Assembly (NCBI RefSeq): GCF_030272615.1
Contig: NC_081405.1
Location: forward strand, 155,665,613-155,729,612
Reading direction: 5' to 3'
DNA: 64,000 bases
Origin: Cryptomeria japonica
Taxonomy: Eukaryota > Streptophyta > Pinopsida > Cupressales > Cupressaceae
Shown: in pieces, positions 36,601 through 48,817 of the stretch
Position numbering within the stretch: the stretch's first letter is position 1
How the letters are laid out: each line of letters opens with the position of its first letter
The notes under the pieces: generated by a model
Databases searched by the model: none
The model's input: the letters and a program-made list of their open reading frames with translations, nothing else
Told to the model about the DNA's origin: nothing
Translations under genes and position numbers: made by a program

Positions 36601-37632
36601 GGCCCTAATCATGGCCCCCTTAATCTTGGTTTGCTGGTGTCATCTAAGAGTATCCCTCACACTAGCCACATTAGCAGCAAGTTCAGGGTTGGAGGGATCT
36701 GACTAGACTTCTTTTTCCATCCGTAAGAGGTTACTGTTAAGAGTAATTTCCTTAAATATATAGTCTTTGGCCCTTTTATGATCAATAGTTTGCAATTTTT
36801 TGCCAAGAGTTGATATTAAAGTTCCATCTATCAATATGTGATGCAAGGTCCTCGTTACTTTTATTGATCAATCTGATAATGCTAATGGTAGAGAGAACAT
36901 CCGCATCTTTGAGGAGGTTAGTGTTGAGAATGAATTTCTTAGGCCCCAACCTATTGGTGGGAAGAGGGTTAGACAATCTGATATGGGCAGAGATAGGGTG
37001 ATGATCAGATAGGGTAAAGGGGTAGACCACGACAGGGTTACCATGAGCATTAGGGGCAAATGAAAGGAGGTCCTTATTGGCATAAATTTGGTCAAGCCTA
37101 CAATAGATTCTGTTAGGACGTATTTGGGAGTTACACCATGTGTCCCATAGCCCCTTGGATTCAACCTTTTTACCGAGCAGAGGGTCAAAAAAAAATTTCT
37201 AATATGTTTCATCCTATCCCAATGGGTTTTTTCAGAACCCTTCCAACCAAAGGCAATTCAATCCTAGAGGTAAATTCTTTCCTCATAGTCATTAGACGCA
37301 TAGATGTTACAGATCCCAAAGAGGGTGTTGTTAATACTAACTGATGCCCAAACAACTCTATTAAAAGGGGATCAACCCTTTCCAGTGATGTGATTCGCCC
37401 ATCTAGGGCTGACGAGCAAACCAACACCTCCCCTACCCTTGAGATGGCTGGATCAGAATTTGATAGAGTCCTTCCAAATGAAGTTTAAATTAGTTTCCAG
37501 AATAAAATTAACAGATTTTAGCTACTGAAGCATAAGGAAATCAAAATCTTTATGGGAATCCATGAAATGTTTAACAATCTTCTTCCTGTCTGGAGCTTCC
37601 AGACCTCTCACATTCCATGAGATGAATTTCAT
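33660..37632 (-). pseudogene. LINE ORF2: endonuclease-reverse transcriptase, broken
   Basis: About 1,320 codons, the usual size for plant L1 ORF2. Order: AP-endonuclease start MKFISWNVRGLEAPDRKK (from 37632) and its LSDHHP motif (about 37010); reverse transcriptase (36038-34917) with FLLDFEKAYDRLEW, IRQGCPLAPTLF and catalytic FVDD (QFVDDTALF); zf-RVT-like region (34616-34182) with PKLKCFKWLLLLNRLPLKRRC and C..C..C spacing; C-terminal end to 33660. The total length is not a multiple of three and several stops split it (for example after the first 28 or so codons, near 37530, and between 34917 and 34795). The RT core itself is open for 373 codons. Confidence 0.9.
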
Positions 37633-37651
37633 GGTAAACCAGATGGGGTAG

Positions 37652-39293
37652 TTATGGGCCTTCAACAGCTAGGAGGCTACTATCACAAGTAGGGGAACCC
37701 TTGTCCTTTTTTCTCGCAGAGTTAGCCTTATTCTTAGACCCCATGGGCCTTCCCCTTCTATTAGGTTTGGGAACGCCATCTGTTTGAACGTCAAGGTCAT
37801 CTCCAGGTGCATCCTCCTCCAGATAGATACTTCCTGGGAGAGGTTCTTCCAATTCCATCGGTATGACATTCACCACTGATCAAGGCCCTTGTGAGGAGAA
37901 CATGCTAGGGGAACAAAAGGCAGAGTTTCTAACAACACTAGTGTCAGCACTGATGACCTAACCAATGGCAGAATTTGAGGACATGCCCCTAGTGGATCCA
38001 CTACTGTTATCGTTACAAAGGATGGAATCGATATTCTTAGAGAGATTAGCAGATCCATCACCCATAACGATACCGCCAGAGCATCTAAGAGGGGTTTCAA
38101 AAATTCTAATTATGCTCTTAACCTTAGAGGGGGTGTAAGAAACAATAACTAGGGGAGGATTAAAAGAAGCTCTACCCTTATCCAAAGCCATTTGTTGTGC
38201 ATTCTTCCTTCTGTGCTTTTTGGATTTCATTACGACTTGGTAGCCGTCGTCCGATAAAACAGGGGAGGTGACATCCGGAGGATGGAGAGGGGGGGCCACG
38301 TTGGAGGGTGGGAGCATGGGGTTCGAGGCAGGAATGGAAGGTTCAGGGCGAATAGAAGGGGCAGATTCCATGGTGGGCTGAGCAGTCTAGATGGAGTGAC
38401 CGTTGGGGATGGGATTAGGCTTATTAGCATTCGCGGTGGAAGCTCTCTTCCTCAAGATGTGGCAGTTTTTCCTCACATGTCAGTCATTTTTACAAAGGAA
38501 TCACGCATTCAAACGTCCCAAAAATTTCTGCAAGCAGGAGAAAGAGTCCTCTAAAATATTGAGATGGAGAGAATTGGGCAGGTTAACCCCAGGTAGGATG
38601 GAGATGAGTAATCTGGCATCGAGATGGGGAACAAGACATGGGGTTTCATCCATACGGATGAATTTTCCAAAGGGTTTGACAATTTGAGGGATGAACTTTC
38701 ATAAAAATGACGGTATATTTTTAATGATTACCCATCTAGGGCTCAAAAGAGCCAAGATTTCTTTAGGATTAGCTTCATGGGACCAACCTAGGGCATGAAA
38801 AGTCATTTTACCCACATTCCAGTATAGTTTCTTTAGAACTTCTGATTGCATTTCATGTGATTTGAAAAATATGATGAACAAACCCCTTCTGAATTTGCCT
38901 ACAAAAAGAAAAACAAAGCCCTAATTTTAGGTTCCCATAATTGTAAAACCAATCATCCATGAATTTGGGAGGAGGGCATTTATCCGCATCCACACAAGCA
39001 AAGAAAATGGCAGAATCTTTCAACCTATTTTTTTCCAAAGTAATTTCTTTCACCATGGATTCATTAGGGGAGATGGTGAAAGGACTGGGGCTGAAACTAG
39101 GTTCCTTACCTTGTGGACCCACTCCATCGCCATTTGTGGCAGCCACAAACCTAGCATCCTTCACAACGAAGCACGAGCCTCCACCCACGGCCTCACAGAA
39201 TGACTTTTGTTGCAGAGGGGGTTGGGAGGAGGGCGGCCAAGTTTGGGAGTGGGGCTTCCCATCTGTATCTACCTCCATTAAAGGCAGAGCCAA
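37652..39293 (-). pseudogene. LINE ORF1: nucleic-acid-binding protein, broken
   Basis: Begins MALPLMEVDTDGKPHSQTW. Residues about 85-145 (FFACVDADKCPPPKFMDDW then GLCFSFC) fit the DUF4283-type domain of plant LINE ORF1. Near 38460-38530 a Cys/His cluster (CKND, HVRKNC) is a decayed zinc knuckle. The C-terminus has NRRGRPMGSKNKA, an AT-hook-like RGRP motif common in plant LINE ORF1. The stop at 37652 lies about 20 bases before the ORF2 start. Several stops and at least one frame change interrupt it. Confidence 0.8.
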
Positions 39294-39551
39294 CGCACGC
39301 CCGAGAAGGGGCGAAAAAACCTAAGCAATTACAGAATCATAAATGCAGAGCAAAGAGGGGGAAAGAAAGTGCAAACCACGTGAAGGAGGGAGACCTCCTC
39401 CAGACCCACGCCAACACCTTGGGAGAAGTCCTCGCTTGTAGACCGCAAATGAGAAGCCGTCGGGGAGATCCAGACAGCAAATCCACTTCATCAGAATGCC
39501 GAAAAACAACCGAAATTTAACATTTTCGAACTATTCTTTATATAATATTTT

Positions 39552-39963
39552 AGATTATACTATTGTATTATATAGATTTAATATTATATGATAAGGATAT
39601 ATAATATTTTCTTTCATTTATGTTATAAATTTAGTTTAGATTAAAATTAAATATGTTAATAATATTAAGTTATTAGGCAAATGTTTATCTCAAATTTTAT
39701 TATGTTTTAATAATTTAATTAGTATCTTACTAATATATTATTATATATAATTTTATTACTGACTGATTATATATAATTAACATATTTAATTCTTATTTGT
39801 TTTAATATCAAAAACAAATTTAATCCTAATATAATATTTTTAATTATAGTATTGTATATATATACTTAATTATATTAATAATATTTGTCAATAATATTTA
39901 ATTGAATTATAAACTATATAGAGAATATATATTAATATTTTTATCAAAGATATTTTATTTTGG
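39552..39963. other. AT-rich spacer, no gene
   Basis: Very AT-rich DNA between the LINE target duplication and the SINE. No frames or repeats worth naming, apart from the left SINE target duplication at 39950-39963. Confidence 0.7.
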
Positions 39964-40203
39964 TCCAAGGGGTTGAGCTTAGTTGGTTAAAGCATTGAGT
40001 TCTCAATGTGGAGACCCAAGTTCAACTCCCATGAGGGACACCTTTGTGTAGAATTCTAAGTTGTGACTCTTGGTCTTCCATTGGTTGTTTAAAGTGGATT
40101 TCTAAGTTGTGACCCTTGGTCTTCCAATTGTTGTTTCTAGTTTGGTGCTCGAATGAGCAAAAAATAAAATTTGTGATTCTATGATACTTAATACAAAAAA
40201 AAA
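39964..40203 (+). mobile_element. tRNA-derived SINE, ~240 bp
   Basis: The head resembles a tRNA gene: A box TGAGCTTAGTTGG (39974-39986) and B box GTTCAACTC (40020-40028), about 34 bases apart, as in an RNA polymerase III promoter. The body has an internal duplication ('aagttgtgac(t/c)cttggtcttcca' at about 40060 and 40104). The tail is a run of A (40194-40203). It is flanked by an exact 14-bp target duplication ATATTTTATTTTGG (39950-39963 and 40207-40220). It does not fold as a functional tRNA and has no CCA-type end, so it is a SINE rather than a tRNA gene. Confidence 0.85.
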
Positions 40204-40220
40204 GATATATTTTATTTTGG

Positions 40221-40640
40221 ATATCTTCTACTGTATAAAATATAATTAATAATAGATATATTTTACAGAACGGCCTGTGAATTGAGTAGGTTTGAACATT
40301 TGTGCAACTTTAATGGCGTTTTAAGCCTTTAAATAAGAGGAAGAGAGAAAGAGAGTGGGAGGGGATAAACTAATGCCATCTTCATCTATACTAAACTCAA
40401 AAACAAACAAGTGAGAAATGCAAAACTTTCCAATCCTCTGTTGTCTGCCGGTCTTGGAAATCTTAGTAAATAGCTGTGAAGTCATTGATGCTGTCAAAGT
40501 GGAGATGTATTTTCTTCTAATGTGCTCGATTGAAAAGGAGTGCGTGTTATGTACACATTCACGGAGTGGATCGAAATCTAAACTACCATTCAGCAGTGCG
40601 TGGGGAAAAGGTTGTGGTCACATTCAATCATAGTCGCATA
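40221..40640 (+). other. Gene-start-like DNA at the copy 1/copy 2 junction
   Basis: A TAAATAAG TATA-like motif (about 40331), a purine-rich leader and an ATG at 40418 open a 71-codon frame (MQNFPILCCLPVLEILVNS...). Its second half is shared with the 0.6-kb repeats, including ECVLCTHS and SKLPFSSAWGKG. This could be the first exon of a gene of which the 0.6-kb repeats carry decayed copies. The family is not recognised and coding status is uncertain. Confidence 0.3.
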
Positions 40641-41740
40641 TATACCTTCAAAGGTTGGAAAAAATCAACACATTGAAATTCAAACTTCAAAGTCTTCCCA
40701 CATTGTTGTAGGGTCACTTTCAATCCTTCAATCATATGGTCAATTGAAATTTGGTTCCATTTGGCCTTTAAAGGTTGGAAAAAATCAACACATTGAAATT
40801 CAAACTTCTAAGTCTTAGGGAAAGTTATCAATAGTTGTTATAGCCAATTCACATTATATTAGATTTTGACCATTTTTTTTCTTGGCTTTATATGTGACAT
40901 AAGTGCTTACAACTATTATTTTGGTTTTTGTGTAGTCACAATGAACATTGTGGGATTTGTTGTGCATGCAAGGGCCAAAAGTAGTCATTTTGAGATGATG
41001 CCACATACCTATTCACTTTGCTCTATTAACCATTTACTTTGACCACCAAAAAATTTGCACAACTGATCCAACACTTATGCACAACTGATCCAACACTTAT
41101 GCACAAATGCCTTAATAATCAAGTGCTATCGATTGTCAAGGAATGTGTGTTGTGTACGATAGCTCATCCTCATCTTCATTCACGGAGTGCATCAAAATCT
41201 AAAATATCATTCAGCAGTGCATGGGAAAAACATTGTGGTATGGTCACATTCAATTAACTCACACATATACCTTCAAAGGTTGGACAAAATTAACACATTG
41301 AGATTCAAACTTCAAAGTCTTTTCACATTGTGGTATGCTCACTTTCAATCCTTCAATCATATGTTCAATTGAAAATTGGTTCCATTTGGCCTTCAAAGGT
41401 TGGAAAAAAATAACACATTGAAATTCAAACTTCTAAGTCTTAGGGAAAGCTATCAATAGTTGTTTTAACTAATTCACATTATATTAGATTTTCACCATTT
41501 TTTTTGTTGGCTTTATATGTGACATAAGTGCTACAACTATTATTTTGGTTTATGTGTAGTTACAATGAACATTGTGGGATTTTTTGTGCATGCAAGGGCC
41601 AAAAAGTAGTCCTTTTGAGATGATTCCACATACCTATTCACTTTGCTCCGTTAACAATTTACTTTGACCACCAAAAAATTTGCACAACTTATCCAACACT
41701 TATGCACAAATACCCCAATAATCATGTGTTATTGATACCA
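40530..41740. repeat. 0.6-kb direct repeat pair, copy 2
   Basis: Same pair as at 6383-7400 with an offset of about 625 bp ('agtcttcccacattg' at 40691 and its partner at 41316). Here the left unit is complete, extending to about 40530, whereas in copy 1 it is truncated at 6382. A 21-bp direct doubling of 'tgatccaacacttatgcacaac' (about 41062-41104) explains the longer period. Confidence 0.85.
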
Positions 41741-42518
41741 ACAAAGTTGAAGAATTAATCTAATTACTAACTTCTTTCCAACTATTGGGTATATCAATAG
41801 GTGAGTACTAGCCCACTAGATGATTTTTTAGTGGACTTTTAAAAAGCAAAATCTAAAAAAATTTAATTGAAACATGGCGCCCCTTCCCATAAACATATAG
41901 AGGAAATGTTACAAATTATAAATTTAAAACCAAAGTATATATAAAGTTAATTTAATGTGTGAGAGTATTTTTTTATTTGTTTTGAATTAAAATATATGTT
42001 AGGGTAGGTTTTATAAATGCAATTAAAATTATGAATTGAGATTTTTATTTAGAAATTAATTTTACAATAAATATGATTAATAAAATGGATTGTAGACTTC
42101 AATTATTATAAAAGTTTTGCATTTCTCACTTGTTTATTTTTTAGTTAAGTATAGATGGAGATGGTCTTAGTTTGTCCCCTCCCACTCTTTTCTCTCTCTT
42201 CCAACAACAACTTTCATAGTGTTGAGCGGATTCTTTGGGCATACATGCAAATCATACTGTGATGTGGAACTAAAATTATGTTATGTTGTAACAGGTAGTA
42301 AAAATATTGTTTCTATGTATTCAACTTTGTGTTCCAGTGGGACCGCGGACCAAGATCAAAATTCAGAAGTTTCTAGCCTACAATCCGTTCCATGCAATAT
42401 ATATATCACCTAAACCTTGATTACATTATGACAAAGTAACTTAAAAGTAGCCCATGTGTTATATTCTTAAAAGAAGTTAGAACTAGTGATTGTTCTTTTG
42501 TGTGAAATGGGTACGTCA
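41741..42518. other. AT-rich interval, copy 2 of 7401-8194
   Basis: Matches 7401-8194 with scattered substitutions. The short plus frame at 42219-42413 is the partner of 7877-8086 and has lost the first few codons. No family recognised. Confidence 0.5.
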
Positions 42519-43160
42519 AAAATGTGTGGATGGTGAATAATATTTTTTTTAAGGGTCTATTTTTTTCATATTGTGATGGGGGAGAGTGAGAGAGATAAGG
42601 AGAGTGAGATGTAGAGATGGAAGAGACAAATATATAGATAGGGGAAGAGAAAGGGAAAGATAGAAAGATAAAGATAGACCTTTGATGCAATATATAGAGA
42701 GAGGGGTAGAGAGAGATAAAATTATAATGAGATAGAAATAGGGGAGAGTTTAGAAAAAATGTGTGGATGGTGAATAATATTTTTTTGGGGGTCTATTTTT
42801 TTCATATTGAGATGGGTGAGAGTCGGAGAGATAAGGAGAGTGAGATGTAGAGATGGAAGAGAAAAATATATAAATAGGGGAAGAGAAAGGGAAATATAGA
42901 AAGATAAAGATAGACCTTTGATGCAATATATAGAGAAAGAGGTAGAAAGAGATAAAATTATAATGAGATAGAAATAGGGGAGAGTTTAGAAAAAATATGG
43001 AGAGATGGAGATAAAGGGGTGGAGAAATGTAGATATAGAGGTTTAGGAAGAGGGGGAGAGAGGGAGAGAGATCCAAGAGAGATGAATTTGTAAATAGTGG
43101 GAGACATGTCTAGAGATATAGAGGGAGAGAGGAAGATAGAGGGAGAGATGAAGATAAAGG
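42519..43160. repeat. 219-bp repeat pair and start of polypurine tract, copy 2
   Basis: Counterpart of 8195-8795. It contains the 'gagagagataagg' stretch that the first unit of copy 1 lacks, so copy 1 lost, or copy 2 gained, about 20 bp. The polypurine tract starts near 42969 and is interrupted at 43161 by a solo LTR. Confidence 0.85.
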
Positions 43161-44697
43161 TGTTGGCAATGTTGCATTATAACATACAATGAAAGATTGT
43201 TGGCATTTCTTAAGGATATTGAGAAGGTTGTTGATGATTATGGATATAACTAATTAAAGATGTTTTACTATCTTGATATTATTATTTTGTAATTGATGTC
43301 AATAAATTGATTTTCTAATTCAGTATGATGTTGCCATATCTTGAGAAGTATGATATGAAGATTATAAAGATGTCAGTGAAAAACACAGGAAAGAATATGA
43401 TGAATAAGGGGATGAATAAGGTATTCAATGGGCAACTACTATCGAGTCAGACAATGATGAGATCATGATGTTTTAGATTGTTTTAACATCATACATATGT
43501 TGTAAAATTGTAAAGGTTAATACTACACTATGTTATCAACCAAAGAACCTAGTTGGTAAACCCTAAGGTTATCGCTATCAGTTAATGAAGGCAGAATGTC
43601 TACTGAGTGAAGTTTAGTATTCACCGAGTTGTTATCGATTTGTTACCGAGTTGTAACTGAGCTATAAGAAAATGCATTAAATGTTTTCATGTGGTATTTA
43701 ATGAAGGAGCTGATGAGCTGGAGCGGATCAATGATTGGTAAGCTGTGGAAGAAGTTTGTTAACGAATCTAAGGCAATGGAAAGTTAGCATGAAGATCTAT
43801 AGCTCAGATTGAACCGCAATACCCTGGCACAAGTTCCAAGACTATTATGCAAGTTCCAAGGCGGGGTAAAACATTTTTAGATCGAAAGATGCATTGAACC
43901 TGGACAATATTGAAGATCTGATAGCTATGATTGATCATGGGGAAATGTGATCAAGGAGATTAAGCGGTTACCTAATTGTTTATAAATAGGAAATTGTTGA
44001 TAAGCAATTTATGCGGGCAAGTGTATGCACAGGGATGCTACATAGTGATTACCGAGCACAGAAGCTTGAAGACCTATTAGAATAACAGAGTATAGAAGCC
44101 CAGCAGATAGACAAGATTAGCTCTGTGTCTAGATTGTATTGAACAAATAAGAATCTGCTTTAGCATTTTAGATGTGAAGTTGCAGATAGAATTTTATTAC
44201 TGTTATTTTGTGAAAGTGACAAAAAATCTCTTAACCGAGTGGACTTAATAGTCTTATATGTAAATCCTCTAGCAAGGTGACATTCTGATTGAGTGTTTGA
44301 AATCCTTTGACAAGGTCACTTCTAATAAAGTGAAGATCCTAACAGATCTGAGGGAAATCCCTTAACTGGATCACATCTAGCAAATGTGTTTGTAATCTTT
44401 AATAGGATTTGCTTTTAACCAAGCATACTCTAGAAGAGTATATTTCTTAGTGGGTCCGAAATCCCACAATGGTTTTTCCCTATTTGGGTTTCCACGTTAA
44501 ATCTAGTGTTATGAGGTTTATATTGTTCATATGCTTTTGAGTTTGAATGTTTGACAGTTTTGGATATATAACTGATATATATGTTACCGAGGTTGAATCT
44601 AATGTTTTTATGGATGATTAAGTTTGTATGATTCACCACCCCCCTCTCATCTTGTTGGCTATTGGATCTGTACTTATATTAAGTATCAAAACTATCA
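43161..44697 (+). mobile_element. Solo Ty1/copia-type LTR, 1,537 bp, copy 2 only
   Basis: It interrupts the polypurine tract at a site that is empty in copy 1 (about 8800). It starts TGTTGGCAATG and ends AACTATCA. The 5-bp target duplication is AGAGG on the right and AAAGG on the left, and the empty site reads AGAGG, so one base of the left copy has changed. TATAAATAGG lies at 43981-43990. Near 44450-44500 'cccacaatggtttttccct' then 'gggtttccacgtta' is the wording typical of plant copia LTR R/U5. No internal coding region remains. Insertion followed the segmental duplication. Confidence 0.85.
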
Positions 44698-45115
44698 AGA
44701 GGGATAGGGAGGGCTAGAGGGAGAGATAGAGAGATATAGAAGATGGAGAGGGAAAATGGAGATATGTAGATGATGAGATAGAGTGATGAACATATCAAAA
44801 TATAAGGAGATAGGGGAAGAGGAAGAGAGAGAAAGAGATGGATAAAGAGGCAAAAAAATATAGAGAAGTAGAGAGAGGGGAGAGATATAGAGATATATAA
44901 AGACATAAGAAGTGATAAAGGGATTTATAGATAGATATAGGAGGCAAGAGTGAGAGATAAAGGAGATGATATAGATAAGTAATAGAGATAGTGAGGAATA
45001 GAAAGGGGGGAGAGGACAAGATAGACAAGATAGATAAAGAAATGAAAGGACAAACAATGAGTGAGTGTGTATATGTGAGTGATAGAGATAAAGAGATAGA
45101 AACAAGGAGGGAGAA

Positions 45116-45167
<52 letters not shown>

Positions 45168-45753
45168 TGATAGTGATAGTTATTCAAACATGATTCAGAA
45201 AAACCTCTGAATTAGGAAAGGTAGAGAGAGGAGGAGATATGGAGACACAGGGAGGTGGAGAGATAATGAGATACATAGAGAATGAGAGATCAAAGAAGAA
45301 ATATGGAGATATAGAGGTATAGGAAGAGGAGAGAAAGAGGGAGAGATGGATGGATATGAAGAGACACTTATAGAGAGAGAGAGAGATGTCAAGAAAAAGA
45401 GAAAAAGGAAGAGATATATGGGAAGAGAAAGGGGAGAGATATAAAGATAGAGAGATAGATAGGGTATTGGGAGGGAGTGAGGGATGAGAGATGGGGAGAG
45501 ATAGGGAGATACAGTGATAGATATAGGTAGAAGAGGGAGAGAGGGAGATAGATGGTTAGAGAATGGACATAGGGAAGGGGAAGAAATATAGCTAGAGAGG
45601 GAGCTCAATATATATAGAGGAGGAGAGGGAGGGATACAAAAAGAGGGAAATATATAGTTTACAACTTAGGATCCAAAATTATAATGAAGAGTGCATTAAG
45701 TGGCCTAATCCAAGATATGATTTGAATGATGCAAATGTGTGGTTCATTTTAGA

Positions 45754-45823
<70 letters not shown>

Positions 45824-45960
45824 GAACAGAAAGGGACTAGGAGAGAGATATAAAGATAGAGAGATACATAGGGAATAGGGGGGGAGTGAGGGATGAGAGA
45901 GATGGGGACAGAAAGTGATATAAAGTGAGAGATATAGGTAGAAGATGGAGAGAAAATGAA
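44698..45960. repeat. GA/GATA polypurine tract, copy 2
   Basis: Counterpart of 8800-9840, with (GA)n runs near 45119-45163 and 45757-45817. It carries a segment of about 190 bp (45180-45370) without a clear match in copy 1, and lacks the equivalent of roughly 9840-10450, joining directly to 'aatgaatgacacc'. Confidence 0.88.
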
Positions 45961-46780
45961 TGACACCTTATTGTCTCAACATTATTTTAACTTTTATGTA
46001 TATATTTTTAATTAAATATAATAGATAAAGAAGACAAAAGAACAATAGTCTTCTCATCAAATATGTTCTAATAGAAATATAGAAAATGATATATAGACAA
46101 GTAGAGAAGGATATATAGATAGAGAGGGAGAGGGAGAGATGGGAAGATAGAGAGAGATAATGGGAAAGAGTGAGAGATAAAAGAGGAGAATTAAAAATTG
46201 GAATTGTAAGAAAATTTGAAATCTAAGAAAGAGCATAAATAAGTCCAACAATTGTGGAGCAAATTATGGTGTGGATATGTCTTCTTTTAAGAAAAAAATG
46301 TATTTTTTAGTTTTTTGTCTATCATTTATGGTATTCAAAGTATTATGGATTTGACCTCCTTAGTGTCAAATTAATTAAAATATATATATATATTATTTTA
46401 TATATATATCAGAATGTAAAATTAATATAAACATTGTATATATATCATTTTACTAATAAATATTTAAATCAAACATATTTTATATTAAATTCTAACTATA
46501 ATAATGTAAAATAAAAAATAAAGTCATCTAAACAAGCATAATTTGTTCAACTTAAATACTAAATTTTATAATGGTTAAAAAATACCAATTGTATATTTTT
46601 TTATAGATTTACAAATAATTGAACTGTATTGATTTTATCTACTAAGCAAAGAGAAAATTATATATTTTAATTATTTTATCATATCCTCAACCTTATTTAT
46701 TTAATAACTATAGATTGTCCAAATCAACTTGTCCATCTCAAAAAAGACACTCCTTCAGCATAATTAGCAATTGTTAAGTG
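45961..46780. other. AT-rich interval, copy 2 of 10451-11250
   Basis: Matches copy 1 closely and includes the third example of the segment seen at 1-2028 and 10551-10925. A 14-base gain ('aaatcaacttgtcc') is present at about 46720. No gene. Confidence 0.6.
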
Positions 46781-48593
46781 GAAAATTGAACCCTAGTGAT
46801 TCCCCACCTAGGAGAGAGAGAAAGGAAATCATTAGGATGATTTTCACTTGGGAGATACTTTGCATTCAAAAGAGGGGTTGAATTCACTAGATTTGAATAC
46901 TAAGTGAATTCCAAGGGAGCAATGCAATTTACCCTCTTTTGTAAGTAGAAGAGCTGACTTGTTGACTACGTAGAAAATGAAGACAAAATGGGTGAAATAA
47001 GGAGCTACCGATTCGGGAACGCGCTGTAACTTTGGATCTGATATATTTAGATTGATACGGATCTACCTGGAAAATTTGGAGAAAATTTGTCGGGACCAAG
47101 TTGAAAGTGTACTTGGTCCTCCAAAAAATCCGCGAATCGAGAGGGGTTTTTCCGTCTCTGCAAATGAAGCCCAAACCTGCAATTGCAGTTGTGTACCTAC
47201 AACCTACACATAGAAAAGAAGGGAAGAAGGGTTGTGGATAAGGTTTTTTCTTAGTCAAAACTCAGTTGAGGAATCAACCTTGAAAGAAAGTAACCTCTTA
47301 ATTTTGTAAATTTTATTTGCAAATTGAACAAGACAAGGAGGAAATTGAATTTTACAAACAAAATAATTTTTAGATCTAAGATAACCACAAGCAATTTTTA
47401 CAAATTACAACTTCAATTTTAATTTTTAAAACTAGCGGTTTTAATGATTTAACCACTAAGTTTGCAAAAAAATTTAACTTGTAAATGAAAAATATGCAAT
47501 TTTGTTCAAAGGAAAGCATGCAAGAGGTCAGGTTCACCAAAATGTAATGGTGGAAAAATGGTGAATGATAGATCAAGAGGAAAACTACCCTTTCCCTCAA
47601 AGAGACATGAGAGTCTCACTATTGATTACCCTTCAAACACTTTTCACCATGTTACATTTGGAAGAGGAGAGGAGATTTCACTAGATACAATCTCTCCACA
47701 CGAAGATGGTAGATTGAATATTAAATGAAATGGGAATGATAAGTTGATCCCCTCTTCCTTGTTTGAAATGGAAAGAAATTGATTGAATTATGTAATGCAA
47801 AAGTGACAAAGAACTGATTATAACTTGAGATCAGGATATGGGATGAAGTTGTGCACCTGGATCTAGCAGTAATATGTCAAGATGAAGTCGCCCTGTGAAT
47901 TTGAGAAAAAGTTGTCCAGACCGTGGCAAGAATGTACATGGTCCTCCGAAAAATCTGTGAAATGAAAAGGGTTTTTCCACATTGGCAAATGAAGCCTGAA
48001 TCCAAAAGTATAGCTACACACCTGCAACCTATACACAGAAAAGGGAGGAAAATGGGTTGGTATTAGGGGTTTGCCTTTAGGTAAAACCCTAGTTTCGGAA
48101 TTAACCAAGTAATGAAAGAAAGTACTTGCAAGTAGATGTAAATGAAAGACTGACTTGTAAATCACCTCAAGGGAGGTTGTGATAGAAATTTTGATAGAAT
48201 TGCTTATGTGGAATTGAATGTTGAAATCAATCTCATCTTCAATGGTTTACTCCTTGACCTGAATGGATTTGATTTTCTTCAAAGGCCAACATTGGGGGAG
48301 TTTCCCACCCAATGCACAACCAACAATGCAACCCTAGGGAGGATCCTACCCCAAAATAGGGTAGGGTTAGAGGCACCATACCTGTGTCCTTGGAGGACAA
48401 GAGTGCCATGCCCCCATCCTACCCCTTTCTCCAGGGCAGAGTGCAGATGGGGTGATGTAGAGGCTAAGGAAGAAGCTATTTATGAGGGCTAAGCAATCTT
48501 CGGTCTCCGATTAGGATAGAGAATTTGAGCTCGCATGAGTGAGGACCCTAATGCAGTTGAGAATTGCTAGGGTCACAATTTGATGACACTACA
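46781..48593 (-). mobile_element. LTR plus leader fossil, copy 2
   Basis: Counterpart of 11251-13233. The LTR-like block is 47543-48593 and is 175 bp shorter than in copy 1. The two leader modules (about 47010-47240 and 47830-48070) are retained. Broken, non-coding. Confidence 0.5.
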
Positions 48594-48817
48594 ATGTGCT
48601 ACCCCAAGCCTTCAAGATAGGTGACCTGGTTCTTTGCAAGAATCAGAGAAATGTCAATGTGTCACTAGAACAACAAGGGAAATTTAGCCCAAATTGGTTG
48701 GGTCCATACATCGTCACCTTTGTTTATAGTTTGAGTGTCTATGGATTATCCTATATGGATGGCATGCCTCTCAAGGAACCTATCAACACTTCCCACCTAC
48801 ATAGATATTATGTATAG
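48594..48817 (+). mobile_element. Ty3/gypsy integrase C-terminal fragment, copy 2
   Basis: Nearly identical to 13234-13457; the translation differs by one residue near the end (HTYYV to HRYYV). Same GPY/F-type module (GKFSPNWLGPYIV). Confidence 0.8.

Larger units (their letters stand above)
33490..39534 (-). mobile_element. L1-type LINE, nearly full length, 6.0 kb
   Basis: A non-LTR retrotransposon lying on the minus strand. The two sides carry the identical 17-bp target duplication TCTTTATATAATATTTT (33473-33489 and 39535-39551). The low-coordinate end has a T run (33486-33495), i.e. a short poly(A) tail for a minus-strand element. It holds ORF1 (39293-37652) and ORF2 (37632-33660), both interrupted, and about 240 bp of 5' untranslated DNA. 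It has an apparently complete 5' end, which is unusual for plant LINEs. Exact flanking repeats suggest an insertion that is not very old, while interrupted frames suggest it is no longer active. Confidence 0.93.

Noticed and set aside
38282-39520. Plus-strand open frames over the LINE 5' half
   Set aside because: Shadows of LINE ORF1 on the other strand; no homology wording of their own.
39964-40045. Possible tRNA gene from its A and B boxes
   Set aside because: No proper cloverleaf or discriminator end. The A-tail and flanking target duplications show a SINE.
40418-42413. Two-exon gene joining the 71-codon frame at 40418 with the frame at 42219
   Set aside because: No clear donor/acceptor pair or homology supports the join; reported only as gene-start-like DNA.
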